Source: Turicibacter sp.
Lineage (GTDB): Bacteria > Bacillota > Bacilli > MOL361 > Turicibacteraceae
Reading direction: 5' to 3'
Length of the DNA stretch: 6,049 nucleotides
Assembly: GCA_030531025.1 (NCBI GenBank)
Contig: JAUMTV010000157.1
Span: 1 to 6,049, forward strand
The first letter of the stretch is position 1. Each line of letters opens with the position of its first letter. Of this stretch, positions 1 through 5,353 are shown one piece after another. The translations under genes were made by a program, and so were the position numbers. The notes beneath the pieces were generated by a model, which was not told where the DNA came from, made no database searches, and saw only the letters and a program-made list of their open reading frames with translations.

Positions 1-26
1 GTTAGTGTGGACTTTTAACATAAAAT

Positions 27-50
27 AAAGGCTACTTAATAGTAGCCTTT
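27..50. terminator. Hairpin terminator downstream of treR, probably bidirectional
   Basis: A perfect 10-bp stem (AAAGGCTACT / AGTAGCCTTT) with the 4-base loop TAAT lies 3 nt beyond the treR stop codon. On the minus strand it is followed by ATTTTATGTT and on the plus strand by TATTTATTT, so both directions have a T-rich tail. It would end the leftward treR transcript and could also stop rightward transcription entering from outside the window. Confidence 0.85.
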
Positions 51-53
51 TAT

Positions 54-800
54 TTATTTCATCATAAATTGAGCGGGTAAAGAATTGGGATTTGTTCTAA
101 CAGCAAACTCAACAAACTTAAATCGATCAGCACGATGTTTAGAAATTGTGTACTGGAACAAACGACCATCCGCTAAATATGTATAACTCTTAACGACAAC
201 GATCATCTCATCATCTTTAATATCTAAATATTTACGATCAAGTTCTGAAACTTTTTGTACCGTAATCTCTTTTTGTGCATAACCGATCTGAATGTTTAAT
301 TGATCTTCAATATATTTATAAATTGAATCTGTACAGATTTCTTCTGTTAAGCCGTCCACAATATCACGCATAATATAATCTTGATCTAAAATGACACGTT
401 CACCATCAATTTGACGTGTTCTTAAAACATTCCAAACTTCTTGTTCTTCAGTAAGGTTCAACTTTTCCATAATATATTTATTGTTTTTAACAACTTGGAA
501 TTCTTCTAGTATTGTTTTACTATCCATATGTTCCTGATTAGACAACTCAGAAAAGCTTGTAATCTTTGCAATTGGAAAATTTAATTTATGAATATCATTT
601 ACAGTTGCTAACTTCCCACGTGCTTTTGTAATATAACCATTTGTCACTAACATATTTAATGATTTACGTACGGTATCACGTGATGCTTTATACTCTTTCA
701 TCAGATCAGCTTCTGATGGCAGACTATCCCCAATTTTATAAATATTGTTTTCTATTTTATTTAAAATATCATCATATATTTTAATATATTTACTTTTCAT
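54..800 (-). CDS. treR: Trehalose operon repressor TreR (GntR family, UTRA domain)
   Basis: This is a 248-residue cytoplasmic transcription factor. Residues 1-70 form a GntR-type winged helix-turn-helix, with the signature SLPSEADLMKEY at 26-37 and recognition helix around 40-52 (SRDTVRKSLNMLV). Residues about 80-232 form a UTRA effector-binding domain ending in the typical ISKHRADRFKFVEFA block. The length is close to the usual 235-240 for TreR, with a slightly long C-terminal tail. The ATG at 800 is preceded by AGGGTGAT with 5-nt spacing. TreR proteins bind operators upstream of tre genes and are released by trehalose-6-phosphate. That role is inferred here from the family and from the treP-treC neighbours. 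A terminator separates it from treC, so it probably has its own promoter. Another sugar-phosphate-sensing GntR repressor is the alternative, but the operon context argues against it. Confidence 0.93.
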   Translation of the reverse strand: MKSKYIKIYDDILNKIENNIYKIGDSLPSEADLMKEYKASRDTVRKSLNMLVTNGYITKARGKLATVNDIHKLNFPIAKITSFSELSNQEHMDSKTILEEFQVVKNNKYIMEKLNLTEEQEVWNVLRTRQIDGERVILDQDYIMRDIVDGLTEEICTDSIYKYIEDQLNIQIGYAQKEITVQKVSELDRKYLDIKDDEMIVVVKSYTYLADGRLFQYTISKHRADRFKFVEFAVRTNPNSLPAQFMMK

Positions 801-817
801 TCTTAATCACCCTATTT

Positions 818-846
818 ATTCTATCATGTGAATAATTATATCTCAA
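818..846 (-). promoter_or_regulatory. Candidate treR promoter
   Basis: The minus strand reads TTGAGA (846-841), a 17-nt spacer, then TAGAAT (823-818) preceded by TGA, which is an extended -10. This is a good sigma-A match just after the treC terminator. The expected start near 811 would fall inside the treR ribosome binding site, which weakens the call. An alternative -10, TATAAT at 840-835, would leave a normal leader but has no convincing -35. No TACGTATA operator core is present here, so autoregulation is not evident. Confidence 0.45.
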
Positions 847-852
847 TATACA

Positions 853-885
853 AAAGGGACTGCACACTTATCGTGAAGTCCCTTT
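853..885 (-). terminator. Terminator between treC and treR
   Basis: A perfect 9-bp outer stem (AAAGGGACT / AGTCCCTTT) encloses a 15-nt loop that can form a further CAC/GTG pairing. It starts 5 nt after the treC stop codon. The minus-strand tail TTTTGTATATTG is only moderately T-rich, so some readthrough into treR is possible. The plus-strand tail ATTTTTATCCTTTTTT is better. Confidence 0.75.
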
Positions 886-889
886 ATTT

Positions 890-2542
890 TTATCCTTTTT
901 TATAGAAAACAACAGATTCATATGGACGAAGCGTCAGTTGGTTAGTTAGATTTTTCGCTTCATAGTTAGATAATAGACATTTATAATCATGAGCATCTTC
1001 AATATCTAATGTCACTTCTGTTTCCTTTCCATAGAAGTTATTTAAAACGATTAAAACATCATTATCTAAAGTACGACGATAAGCGTAAACTGCTTCATGA
1101 TCAGGTAACATTGGTTCATATGTTCCGTCAGCAATCACCTCGTATTGCTTTCTTAATTCAATTAATTTTTTATAGTGATAATAGATTGAATTCTCGTCTG
1201 CTAAGTTCTTTTCAACATTGATTGTTTCATAGTTGTCAATAACTCCTAGCCATGGTGTTGATCGACTAAATCCAGCATTTACTTCATCATTCCATTGCAT
1301 TGGTGTACGTGAGTTATCACGAGAACGTGCCATGATAATCTCATATGTTTCTTCTTCTGTATGACCTTGCTCTCTTAAAATATTATAGTAATTTAAACTT
1401 TCAACATCACGATACTTATTAATATCATTAAAATAAGCATTTGTCATTCCAATTTCTTCACCTTGATAAATATAAGGTGTTCCGCGTAAACAATGAACAG
1501 CAGTAGCTAACATCTTAGCTGATTCTTCATGATAATTTTTATCATCTCCTAAACGAGAAACGATGCGAGGTTGATCATGATTACACCAAAATACTGCATT
1601 CCACCCGTTACCTTCCATCATACTTGTTTGCCATGTATTGAATAAGTTTTTTAATTCTGCAAAGTCAAACTCTTTAAGTTTCCACTTATCCCCATCTTTA
1701 TAATCTACTTTTAAATGATGGAAGTTAAAGACCATACTTAATTCTTTCTCATCTGGATTTGAATATTTTAAACAGTTTTCAATGGTTGTTGAAGACATTT
1801 CTCCTACTGTAATAATATCATCATGTTTACCGAATGTATTTTCATTTAATTCTTTTAAATGTTGATGAATGCGTGGTCCATCAGTGTAGAAGCGACGTCC
1901 ATCTCCAACATAATCATTTTCAAGTGTATCTGGTTTTGAAATTAAGTTAATAACATCTAAACGAAATCCCTTAACTCCTTTTTCAATCCAAAAGTTAACG
2001 ACATTATAAATCTCTTGACGTAACTCGGGATTTTCCCAGTTTAAATCCGCTTGTGTGACATCAAATAAATGTAAATAATACTCATCTAAATGCTCAACAT
2101 ACTCCCATACGTTTCCACCAAACTTAGAAACCCAGTTTGTTGGAGGATTTCCATTTTTACCTTTTCTGAAAATGTAGTAATCTTTATACTTTTGGTCACC
2201 TTGTAAAGCTTTTTTAAACCATTCATGGTACGTTGAAGTATGGTTAAATACCATATCTAACATGATTTTAATATTACGCTTTGTTGCTTCTTCAACAAGT
2301 GCCTCAAAATCTTCCATTGTTCCATAAGCAGGATCGATGTTATAGTAATCTGCAATATCATATCCATTATCATTTTGTGGTGATACAAAGAACGGTGTTA
2401 ACCAAATGTAATCTACACCTAATCCTTCTAAGTAATCTAGCTTTTCTACTACTCCACGTAAATCTCCGAATCCATCGTTATTTGAATCATTAAATGATTT
2501 TGGATAAATTTGATAAACTACACTGTTCTTAAAATCTTTCAT
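890..2542 (-). CDS. treC: Trehalose-6-phosphate hydrolase (alpha,alpha-phosphotrehalase)
   Basis: This 550-residue cytoplasmic glycoside hydrolase of family GH13 splits trehalose-6-phosphate into glucose and glucose-6-phosphate. It is the B. subtilis TreA or E. coli TreC counterpart. Visible motifs, in order: an N-terminal YQIYPKSFNDSNNDGFGDLRG-type block with a Ca-binding-like Asp/Asn loop (10-30); GH13 region I DMVFNH (96-101); region II GFRLDVIN (192-199) with nucleophile Asp196; region III GEM with acid/base Glu248; region IV NHDQ (321-324) with Asp323; then a C-terminal beta domain. All catalytic residues are present and the length is normal for the family. The ATG at 2542 is chosen because AGGAGGAG lies 8 nt upstream and the protein then begins MKDFKNSVVYQIYPKSF, as is typical. 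A TTG at 2605 would extend it by 21 residues but lies inside a hairpin and has no ribosome binding site. A related oligo-1,6-glucosidase is excluded mainly by the treP and treR context. Confidence 0.95.
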   Translation of the reverse strand: MKDFKNSVVYQIYPKSFNDSNNDGFGDLRGVVEKLDYLEGLGVDYIWLTPFFVSPQNDNGYDIADYYNIDPAYGTMEDFEALVEEATKRNIKIMLDMVFNHTSTYHEWFKKALQGDQKYKDYYIFRKGKNGNPPTNWVSKFGGNVWEYVEHLDEYYLHLFDVTQADLNWENPELRQEIYNVVNFWIEKGVKGFRLDVINLISKPDTLENDYVGDGRRFYTDGPRIHQHLKELNENTFGKHDDIITVGEMSSTTIENCLKYSNPDEKELSMVFNFHHLKVDYKDGDKWKLKEFDFAELKNLFNTWQTSMMEGNGWNAVFWCNHDQPRIVSRLGDDKNYHEESAKMLATAVHCLRGTPYIYQGEEIGMTNAYFNDINKYRDVESLNYYNILREQGHTEEETYEIIMARSRDNSRTPMQWNDEVNAGFSRSTPWLGVIDNYETINVEKNLADENSIYYHYKKLIELRKQYEVIADGTYEPMLPDHEAVYAYRRTLDNDVLIVLNNFYGKETEVTLDIEDAHDYKCLLSNYEAKNLTNQLTLRPYESVVFYKKG

Positions 2543-2550
2543 ACTCAAAA

Positions 2551-2558
2551 CTCCTCCT
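2551..2558 (-). promoter_or_regulatory. treC ribosome binding site
   Basis: AGGAGGAG on the minus strand lies 8 nt upstream of the ATG at 2542. It fixes the start codon in preference to the upstream TTG at 2605. Confidence 0.88.
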
Positions 2559-2564
2559 ACATTA

Positions 2565-2644
2565 ACACGAAATGGATAATACAGACTCCCCTTTTTTTCC
2601 CGCAAGTGGAGAATGAATTAGGTACTACTATATTATCCATGTGT
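2565..2644 (-). promoter_or_regulatory. Long inverted repeat / hairpin in the treC leader
   Basis: ATGGATAATA (minus strand, 2640-2631) is matched by a perfect inverted copy TATTATCCAT (2581-2572). The pairing extends inward by TAG/CTG with one G-U pair, and outward by ACAC/GTGT across a small bulge. The loop region contains the purine run GGGAAAAAAAGGGG. The 3' arm ends just upstream of the treC ribosome binding site. There is no U-tract, so this is not a simple terminator. It may be an mRNA-stability or processing element, or a small insertion, though no target duplication is visible. Confidence 0.55.
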
Positions 2645-2687
2645 TATTTATTTTGAAAAATATTTTCTTGCCCATCAAAGGAAGATA

Positions 2688-2721
2688 GCTAAGAGTAAAT
2701 TTTTCAAACTCACTACTTAGC
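2688..2721 (-). promoter_or_regulatory. Stem-loop directly after treP
   Basis: GCTAAG and CTTAGC close a stem that continues AGTGAGTTT / AAATTTACT (two G-U pairs) around the loop GAA, with a single bulged T. That makes about 15 bp starting 8 nt after the treP stop codon. The following minus-strand sequence TATCTTCCTTTG is not a U-tract. A 3'-end-protecting or processing hairpin that uncouples treP and treC mRNA levels is more likely than full termination. Confidence 0.55.
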
Positions 2722-2729
2722 GCGGGTCC

Positions 2730-4133
2730 CTATTTCTTTTTAGCAGCAAATACAATTGTTAAAACGAATGGGATAACAATCGCAACAAGCATTGCAACTG
2801 CGAACATTAACATATGTTGTGGCTGAATTGATAAAATTCCAGGTAACCCACCAATTCCTACTGAGTTAGCCATTACACCACTTGCAACAGAAATAACCGC
2901 TGCTATCCCTGAACCAATCATTCCGGCTAAGAATGGGAATCCGTATTTCATATTAATACCGAAGATTGCTGGTTCAGTTACTCCTAAATAAGCTGAGATA
3001 CAAGCCGGGATAGATACTTGTTTTTCTTCCTCATTTTTACGGTTAACATAAATCATACCTAAAACAGCTGACCCTTGAGCAATATTTGATAACGCAATCA
3101 TCGGCCACAACATTGTCCCTTCAAATTGAGCGACTAACTGCAAATCAATAGCATTTGTCATATGGTGTAATCCTGTAATAACTAATGGTGCGTACGCAAA
3201 TCCAAAAACTCCAGCAAATAACCAAGAGAATGTTGATGTTAAACCAGCATAAACAACATTAGAAATCCAAGAACCGATCGTCCATCCAACTGGACCTAGT
3301 ACTGTATGTGCTAATAATACAGTTGGAACTAATGCAAAGAATGGAACAACAATCATTGAAATTGTATTTGGAGTAATTTTTTTGAAGAATCGTTCTAAAT
3401 AAACTAATGTAAATCCGGCTAACATAGCTGGGATCACTTGTGCTTGATATCCAATCATATCAACTTGTGCAAATCCAAAATCCCATACCGGTGCAACCGC
3501 ATCTCCACCTACTGAATAGGCATTTAATAATTGTGGAGAAACTAATGTAATCCCAAGAACAATCCCAAGAATTTGTGTTGTTCCCATTTTTCTAGTAACT
3601 GCCCATGTAATACCAACAGGTAAGAAGTGGAAGATTGCTTCACCGATTAACCATAAAAAGTTATAAGTTCCAGCCCAGAACTGAGACATTTCAACTAAAG
3701 TCTTCGTTCCATCTTCAAACATCTTAATATCTCCAATGATATTACGGAATCCTAAAATTAATCCCCCAATAATGATAGCTGGAATTAACGGTGAGAAGAT
3801 TTCAGCTAAATTTGCCATTAAGCGTTGAATCCAGCTCATGTTTGATTTAGCTGCTTCTTTTACATCTTCTTTACTCGCTTCTTTAATACCGGCAATACTC
3901 GTAAACTCATTATAGAATGTAGAAACTTCATTTCCGATAATAACTTGAAATTGTCCCGCTTGTGTAAATGTTCCTTTAACTAATTTTAATGCTTCAATTT
4001 TCTCAACGTTAGCACGTGATGGATTAACTAACACAAATCGCATACGCGTTACACAGTGTGTAACCATTGAAATATTATCTTTGCCACCAACAAATTCTAA
4101 TAATTGTTGTGCTTCTACTTGATATTTCCCCAT
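2730..4133 (-). CDS. treP: PTS trehalose-specific EIIBC component TreP
   Basis: This 467-residue membrane permease of the phosphotransferase system imports trehalose and releases trehalose-6-phosphate inside the cell. The N-terminal EIIB domain (about 1-90) carries the phosphorylated cysteine in THCVTRMRF (Cys27). A linker leads to the EIIC domain (about 105-465) with roughly ten hydrophobic segments, the GLHHMTNAID loop (321-330) and the family motif GVTEPAIFG (384-392). There is no EIIA domain, so phosphate must come from a soluble or other EIIA (glucose type) encoded elsewhere, as is known for B. subtilis TreP. The ATG at 4133 follows AGGAGGT at a good distance. A TTG at 4160 adds nine residues but has no support. 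The length matches TreP and TreB (about 470). The sucrose EIIBC family is the nearest alternative, made unlikely by the adjacent treC and treR. Confidence 0.94.
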   Translation of the reverse strand: MGKYQVEAQQLLEFVGGKDNISMVTHCVTRMRFVLVNPSRANVEKIEALKLVKGTFTQAGQFQVIIGNEVSTFYNEFTSIAGIKEASKEDVKEAAKSNMSWIQRLMANLAEIFSPLIPAIIIGGLILGFRNIIGDIKMFEDGTKTLVEMSQFWAGTYNFLWLIGEAIFHFLPVGITWAVTRKMGTTQILGIVLGITLVSPQLLNAYSVGGDAVAPVWDFGFAQVDMIGYQAQVIPAMLAGFTLVYLERFFKKITPNTISMIVVPFFALVPTVLLAHTVLGPVGWTIGSWISNVVYAGLTSTFSWLFAGVFGFAYAPLVITGLHHMTNAIDLQLVAQFEGTMLWPMIALSNIAQGSAVLGMIYVNRKNEEEKQVSIPACISAYLGVTEPAIFGINMKYGFPFLAGMIGSGIAAVISVASGVMANSVGIGGLPGILSIQPQHMLMFAVAMLVAIVIPFVLTIVFAAKKK

Positions 4134-4138
4134 AGTAG

Positions 4139-4145
4139 ACCTCCT
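4139..4145 (-). promoter_or_regulatory. treP ribosome binding site
   Basis: AGGAGGT on the minus strand ends 5 nt before the ATG at 4133. It decides the start against the in-frame TTG at 4160. Confidence 0.9.
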
Positions 4146-4179
4146 AAAGTATTTAATCAATTTTTAAAGGTATATTCAA

Positions 4180-4193
4180 CATATACGTATATG
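4180..4193. promoter_or_regulatory. Putative TreR operator O3
   Basis: CATATACGTATATG is a perfect 14-bp palindrome in the treP leader. It contains the core TACGTATA shared with two other sites upstream. A further half-site, GTATAT, lies at 4170-4175. Assignment to TreR is inferred from position and from the GntR neighbour. Confidence 0.7.
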
Positions 4194-4223
4194 AACACGT
4201 TTTTATTCTAATTATTTTTAAAA

Positions 4224-4237
4224 TATATACGTACTTG
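4224..4237. promoter_or_regulatory. Putative weaker TreR operator O2
   Basis: The minus strand reads CAAGTACGTATATA, carrying the TACGTATA core with only one good half-site. Its centre lies 42 bp from O1 and 44 bp from O3, close to whole helical turns, which would suit repressor bound at several sites on one DNA face. It sits just downstream of a CTGACA that resembles a second -35, without a good -10. Confidence 0.45.
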
Positions 4238-4245
4238 TCAGAAAT

Positions 4246-4260
4246 TTATTACGTTTTCAT
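4246..4260 (-). promoter_or_regulatory. cre-like site 2 (CcpA) over the start site
   Basis: The minus strand ATGAAAACGTAATAA fits the catabolite-response consensus WTGNAANCGNWNNCW at every defined position except the penultimate C (here A). It overlaps the -10 end and the expected transcription start near 4252, where CcpA binding would block initiation. Confidence 0.55.
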
Positions 4261-4287
4261 TTTATCTTATACGTATATGTTTGTCAA
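4259..4287 (-). promoter_or_regulatory. Main tre operon promoter
   Basis: The minus strand gives a perfect -35 TTGACA (4287-4282), a spacer of exactly 17 nt, and -10 TAAAAT (4264-4259). The O1 operator fills the spacer, so a bound repressor would exclude RNA polymerase. The expected start near 4252 leaves a treP leader of about 119 nt. Confidence 0.8.
4266..4279. promoter_or_regulatory. Putative TreR operator O1
   Basis: The plus strand CTTATACGTATATG is a 14-bp palindrome with one mismatched pair, differing from the perfect O3 by one base. It lies entirely within the promoter spacer, the classic repressor position. TreR is the expected ligand by context. Confidence 0.72.
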
Positions 4288-4296
4288 TTAGCATTT

Positions 4297-4311
4297 TTAT
4301 AACGTTTTCAA
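4297..4311 (-). promoter_or_regulatory. cre-like site 1 (CcpA), upstream
   Basis: The minus strand TTGAAAACGTTATAA matches the cre consensus except for the penultimate C, the same deviation as site 2. Both share TGAAAACGT. It lies 10 bp upstream of the -35 box and 51 bp from site 2. Confidence 0.5.
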
Positions 4312-4356
4312 ATTTTTATTTCCATTGCTATACTTATATTGCCTAAAATCACAAAA

Positions 4357-4379
4357 AAGTACAATCAAAGATTGTACTT
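4357..4379 (-). terminator. Terminator overlapping the end of the acetyltransferase gene
   Basis: A perfect 10-bp stem AAGTACAATC / GATTGTACTT with a 3-nt loop is followed on the minus strand by a run of six T including the stem end, then TGTGATTTT. The 5' arm encodes the last residues of the acetyltransferase and its TGA stop lies in the loop region. It isolates the tre promoter from upstream transcription. Confidence 0.85.
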
Positions 4380-4670
4380 CTCTCTTAGATAATCATCTCT
4401 TAGTAAATCCATTAATATTCCACTTCGATAAATCCCTTGAGAATCTAACCAAATATCTCGTTCAATTCCAATTACTTTAAATCCTACTTTTTCATATAAC
4501 TCTTTTGCTAAAATATTGTCTACTAATATCTCTACATAAATACGATGGAGTTGATAAGTTGTGAATAAGTAATTTGAAAATCCATATAATGCCTCTTCAC
4601 CATAACCCTTACCTTGTTCCCCTGCCTCACATATTCTAAGTTTAATTCCACAACTTTTGTTATGTAAGTC

Positions 4671-4799
4671 TATATAAGTCCAGATAAATTTTCTTCAGAG
4701 AAAATTTCTAACTGGACTATAGGTTACCTTGATCAGGAAATGACTTTACTCATTTCCATTTATAAGCTAAATTGTAGAATACTTATCTGTTTCTATATA
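4671..4799. mobile_element. MITE-like element, copy 1 (125 bp plus TA duplications)
   Basis: The element spans about 4673-4797, flanked by TA at 4671-4672 and 4798-4799. Its ends are imperfect inverted repeats: TATAAGTCCAGATAA on the left, and TATAGAAACAGATAA read inward from the right, 11 of 15 matching. Inside are a 9-bp hairpin AAATTTTCT/AGAAAATTT (4686-4707), an enclosing pair AGTCCAG/CTGGACT (4677-4683, 4712-4718), and an 8-bp hairpin GGAAATGA/TCATTTCC (4736-4757). It has no coding capacity, so any transposase must act from elsewhere. TA duplications with inverted ends resemble IS630/Tc1-type MITEs, but the family is not identified. Confidence 0.75.
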
Positions 4800-4884
4800 G
4801 TTGATAAAAACTTAATTCTCCAATGGCCTTATGTTTTTCTTTTTTTAAAATAACAAATCGTCGGCTATCAGCAGTGTGAGAAGC

Positions 4885-5061
4885 TATATAAGTCCAGATA
4901 AATTTTCTTCATAGAAAATTTTTAAGCCCTAGCAAAGGAGGAGTAGATTTCTTTCAGAAATCGCTAGGTGACCCCTGGACGATAGGATGCCTGTATAAAT
5001 AAAGGATATCAGTAGTTTTGTTTGCCACCTTAGATGTAGAATACTTATCTGTTTATATATA
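4885..5061. mobile_element. MITE-like element, copy 2 (173 bp plus TA duplications)
   Basis: The element spans about 4887-5059, flanked by TA at 4885-4886 and 5060-5061, in the same orientation as copy 1. The first 41 bp, counted from the TA, match copy 1 with two differences. The last 28 bp match with one. A middle block TGGAC-ATAGG-CCT is also shared. It keeps the 9-bp hairpin (4900-4921) and the GTCCAG/CTGGAC pair (4892-4897, 4975-4980). It adds a second arm in which CCTAGC/GCTAGG (4928-4933, 4963-4968) stacks on GATTTCT/AGAAATC (4946-4962), with a purine-rich 12-nt bulge. No open reading frame of note is seen. Confidence 0.77.
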
Positions 5062-5314
5062 GGCTCTGCTTTTCTAATTCACTTTTTAATTTTTCCACGT
5101 TTGTTTGAATACCATGTGAGAATCTAACATGTTTGCTCAACTCATCACTCGCCCACCACGAAATTAGAGTTGAAAGATCATTACTATTTGCTTCCCTAAT
5201 AATTAATCGATTTAATTTAATCATCTTTATCCTCTCGTTATTGATAAAGCTTCTTAAATCATTGATTCTCTTTAATGTATGATAATGTTCCTCCGAATCA
5301 TTCCTCTTTTACAC

Positions 5315-5353
5315 AAATTAAAAGAACTCAATTTTGTTGAGTTCTCTTAATTT
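5315..5353. terminator. Long hairpin terminator after the coat-protein gene
   Basis: A 17-bp stem (AAATTAA, one mismatch that is G-U on the minus-strand RNA, then AGAACTCAA / TTGAGTTCT, TTAATTT) with a 5-nt loop begins immediately after the TAG at 5354. T-rich stretches follow on both strands, so it may act in both directions. Confidence 0.8.

Larger units (their letters stand above)
4365..5224 (-). pseudogene. GNAT-family N-acetyltransferase, interrupted by two insertions
   Basis: Three coding pieces on the minus strand (5224 to about 5060, 4886 to about 4798, 4672 to 4365) join into a 185-residue GNAT protein when 175 nt (4887-5061) and 127 nt (4673-4799) are removed. The joined gene is 558 nt, exactly 186 codons with a TGA stop. 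It starts MIKLNRLIIREANSNDL, has the acetyl-CoA motif EQGKGYG (102-108) and the C-terminal LYEKVGF (142-148), and ends LREKYNL. This resembles the RimJ/RimL-type group, which acetylates amines or protein N-termini; the substrate cannot be told. The ATG at 5224 has GAGAGG 6 nt upstream. As it stands, translation runs 59 codons and stops at a TAA inside the first element met. No other frameshift or stop is visible, so the damage looks recent unless the elements are removed at DNA or RNA level. Confidence 0.85.

Noticed and set aside
1009..1221. Plus-strand open frame of 70 codons opposite treC
   Set aside because: It lies wholly antisense to a well-supported gene, has no ribosome binding site and no recognisable protein features.
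2281..2493. Plus-strand open frame of 70 codons opposite the N-terminal part of treC
   Set aside because: It is antisense to conserved GH13 coding sequence and has a composition (Leu/His rich) typical of shadow frames.
2543..2605. In-frame TTG at 2605 as the treC start
   Set aside because: It has no ribosome binding site, lies inside the leader hairpin, and adds residues absent from the family. The ATG at 2542 has AGGAGGAG at the right distance.
2565..2644. A third insertion element in the treC leader
   Set aside because: The arms form an inverted repeat but there is no flanking target duplication and no similarity to the ends of the two elements at 4671-5061.
4213..4241. Second tre promoter starting with CTGACA
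   Set aside because: At a 17-nt spacing the -10 position reads AAAATA, a poor match. It may be an old duplicate of the main promoter/operator unit.
4671..5061. Known riboswitch, ribozyme or CRISPR repeat explanation for the two repeats
   Set aside because: I see no conserved core of the riboswitch or hammerhead classes I know. Only two copies exist, they differ in length, and there are no regular spacers, so CRISPR does not fit.
5272..5301. Nine-codon leader peptide (MIRRNIIIH) ahead of the acetyltransferase gene
   Set aside because: The AGAGG before its ATG is only about one base away, too close for initiation, and there is no associated attenuator.
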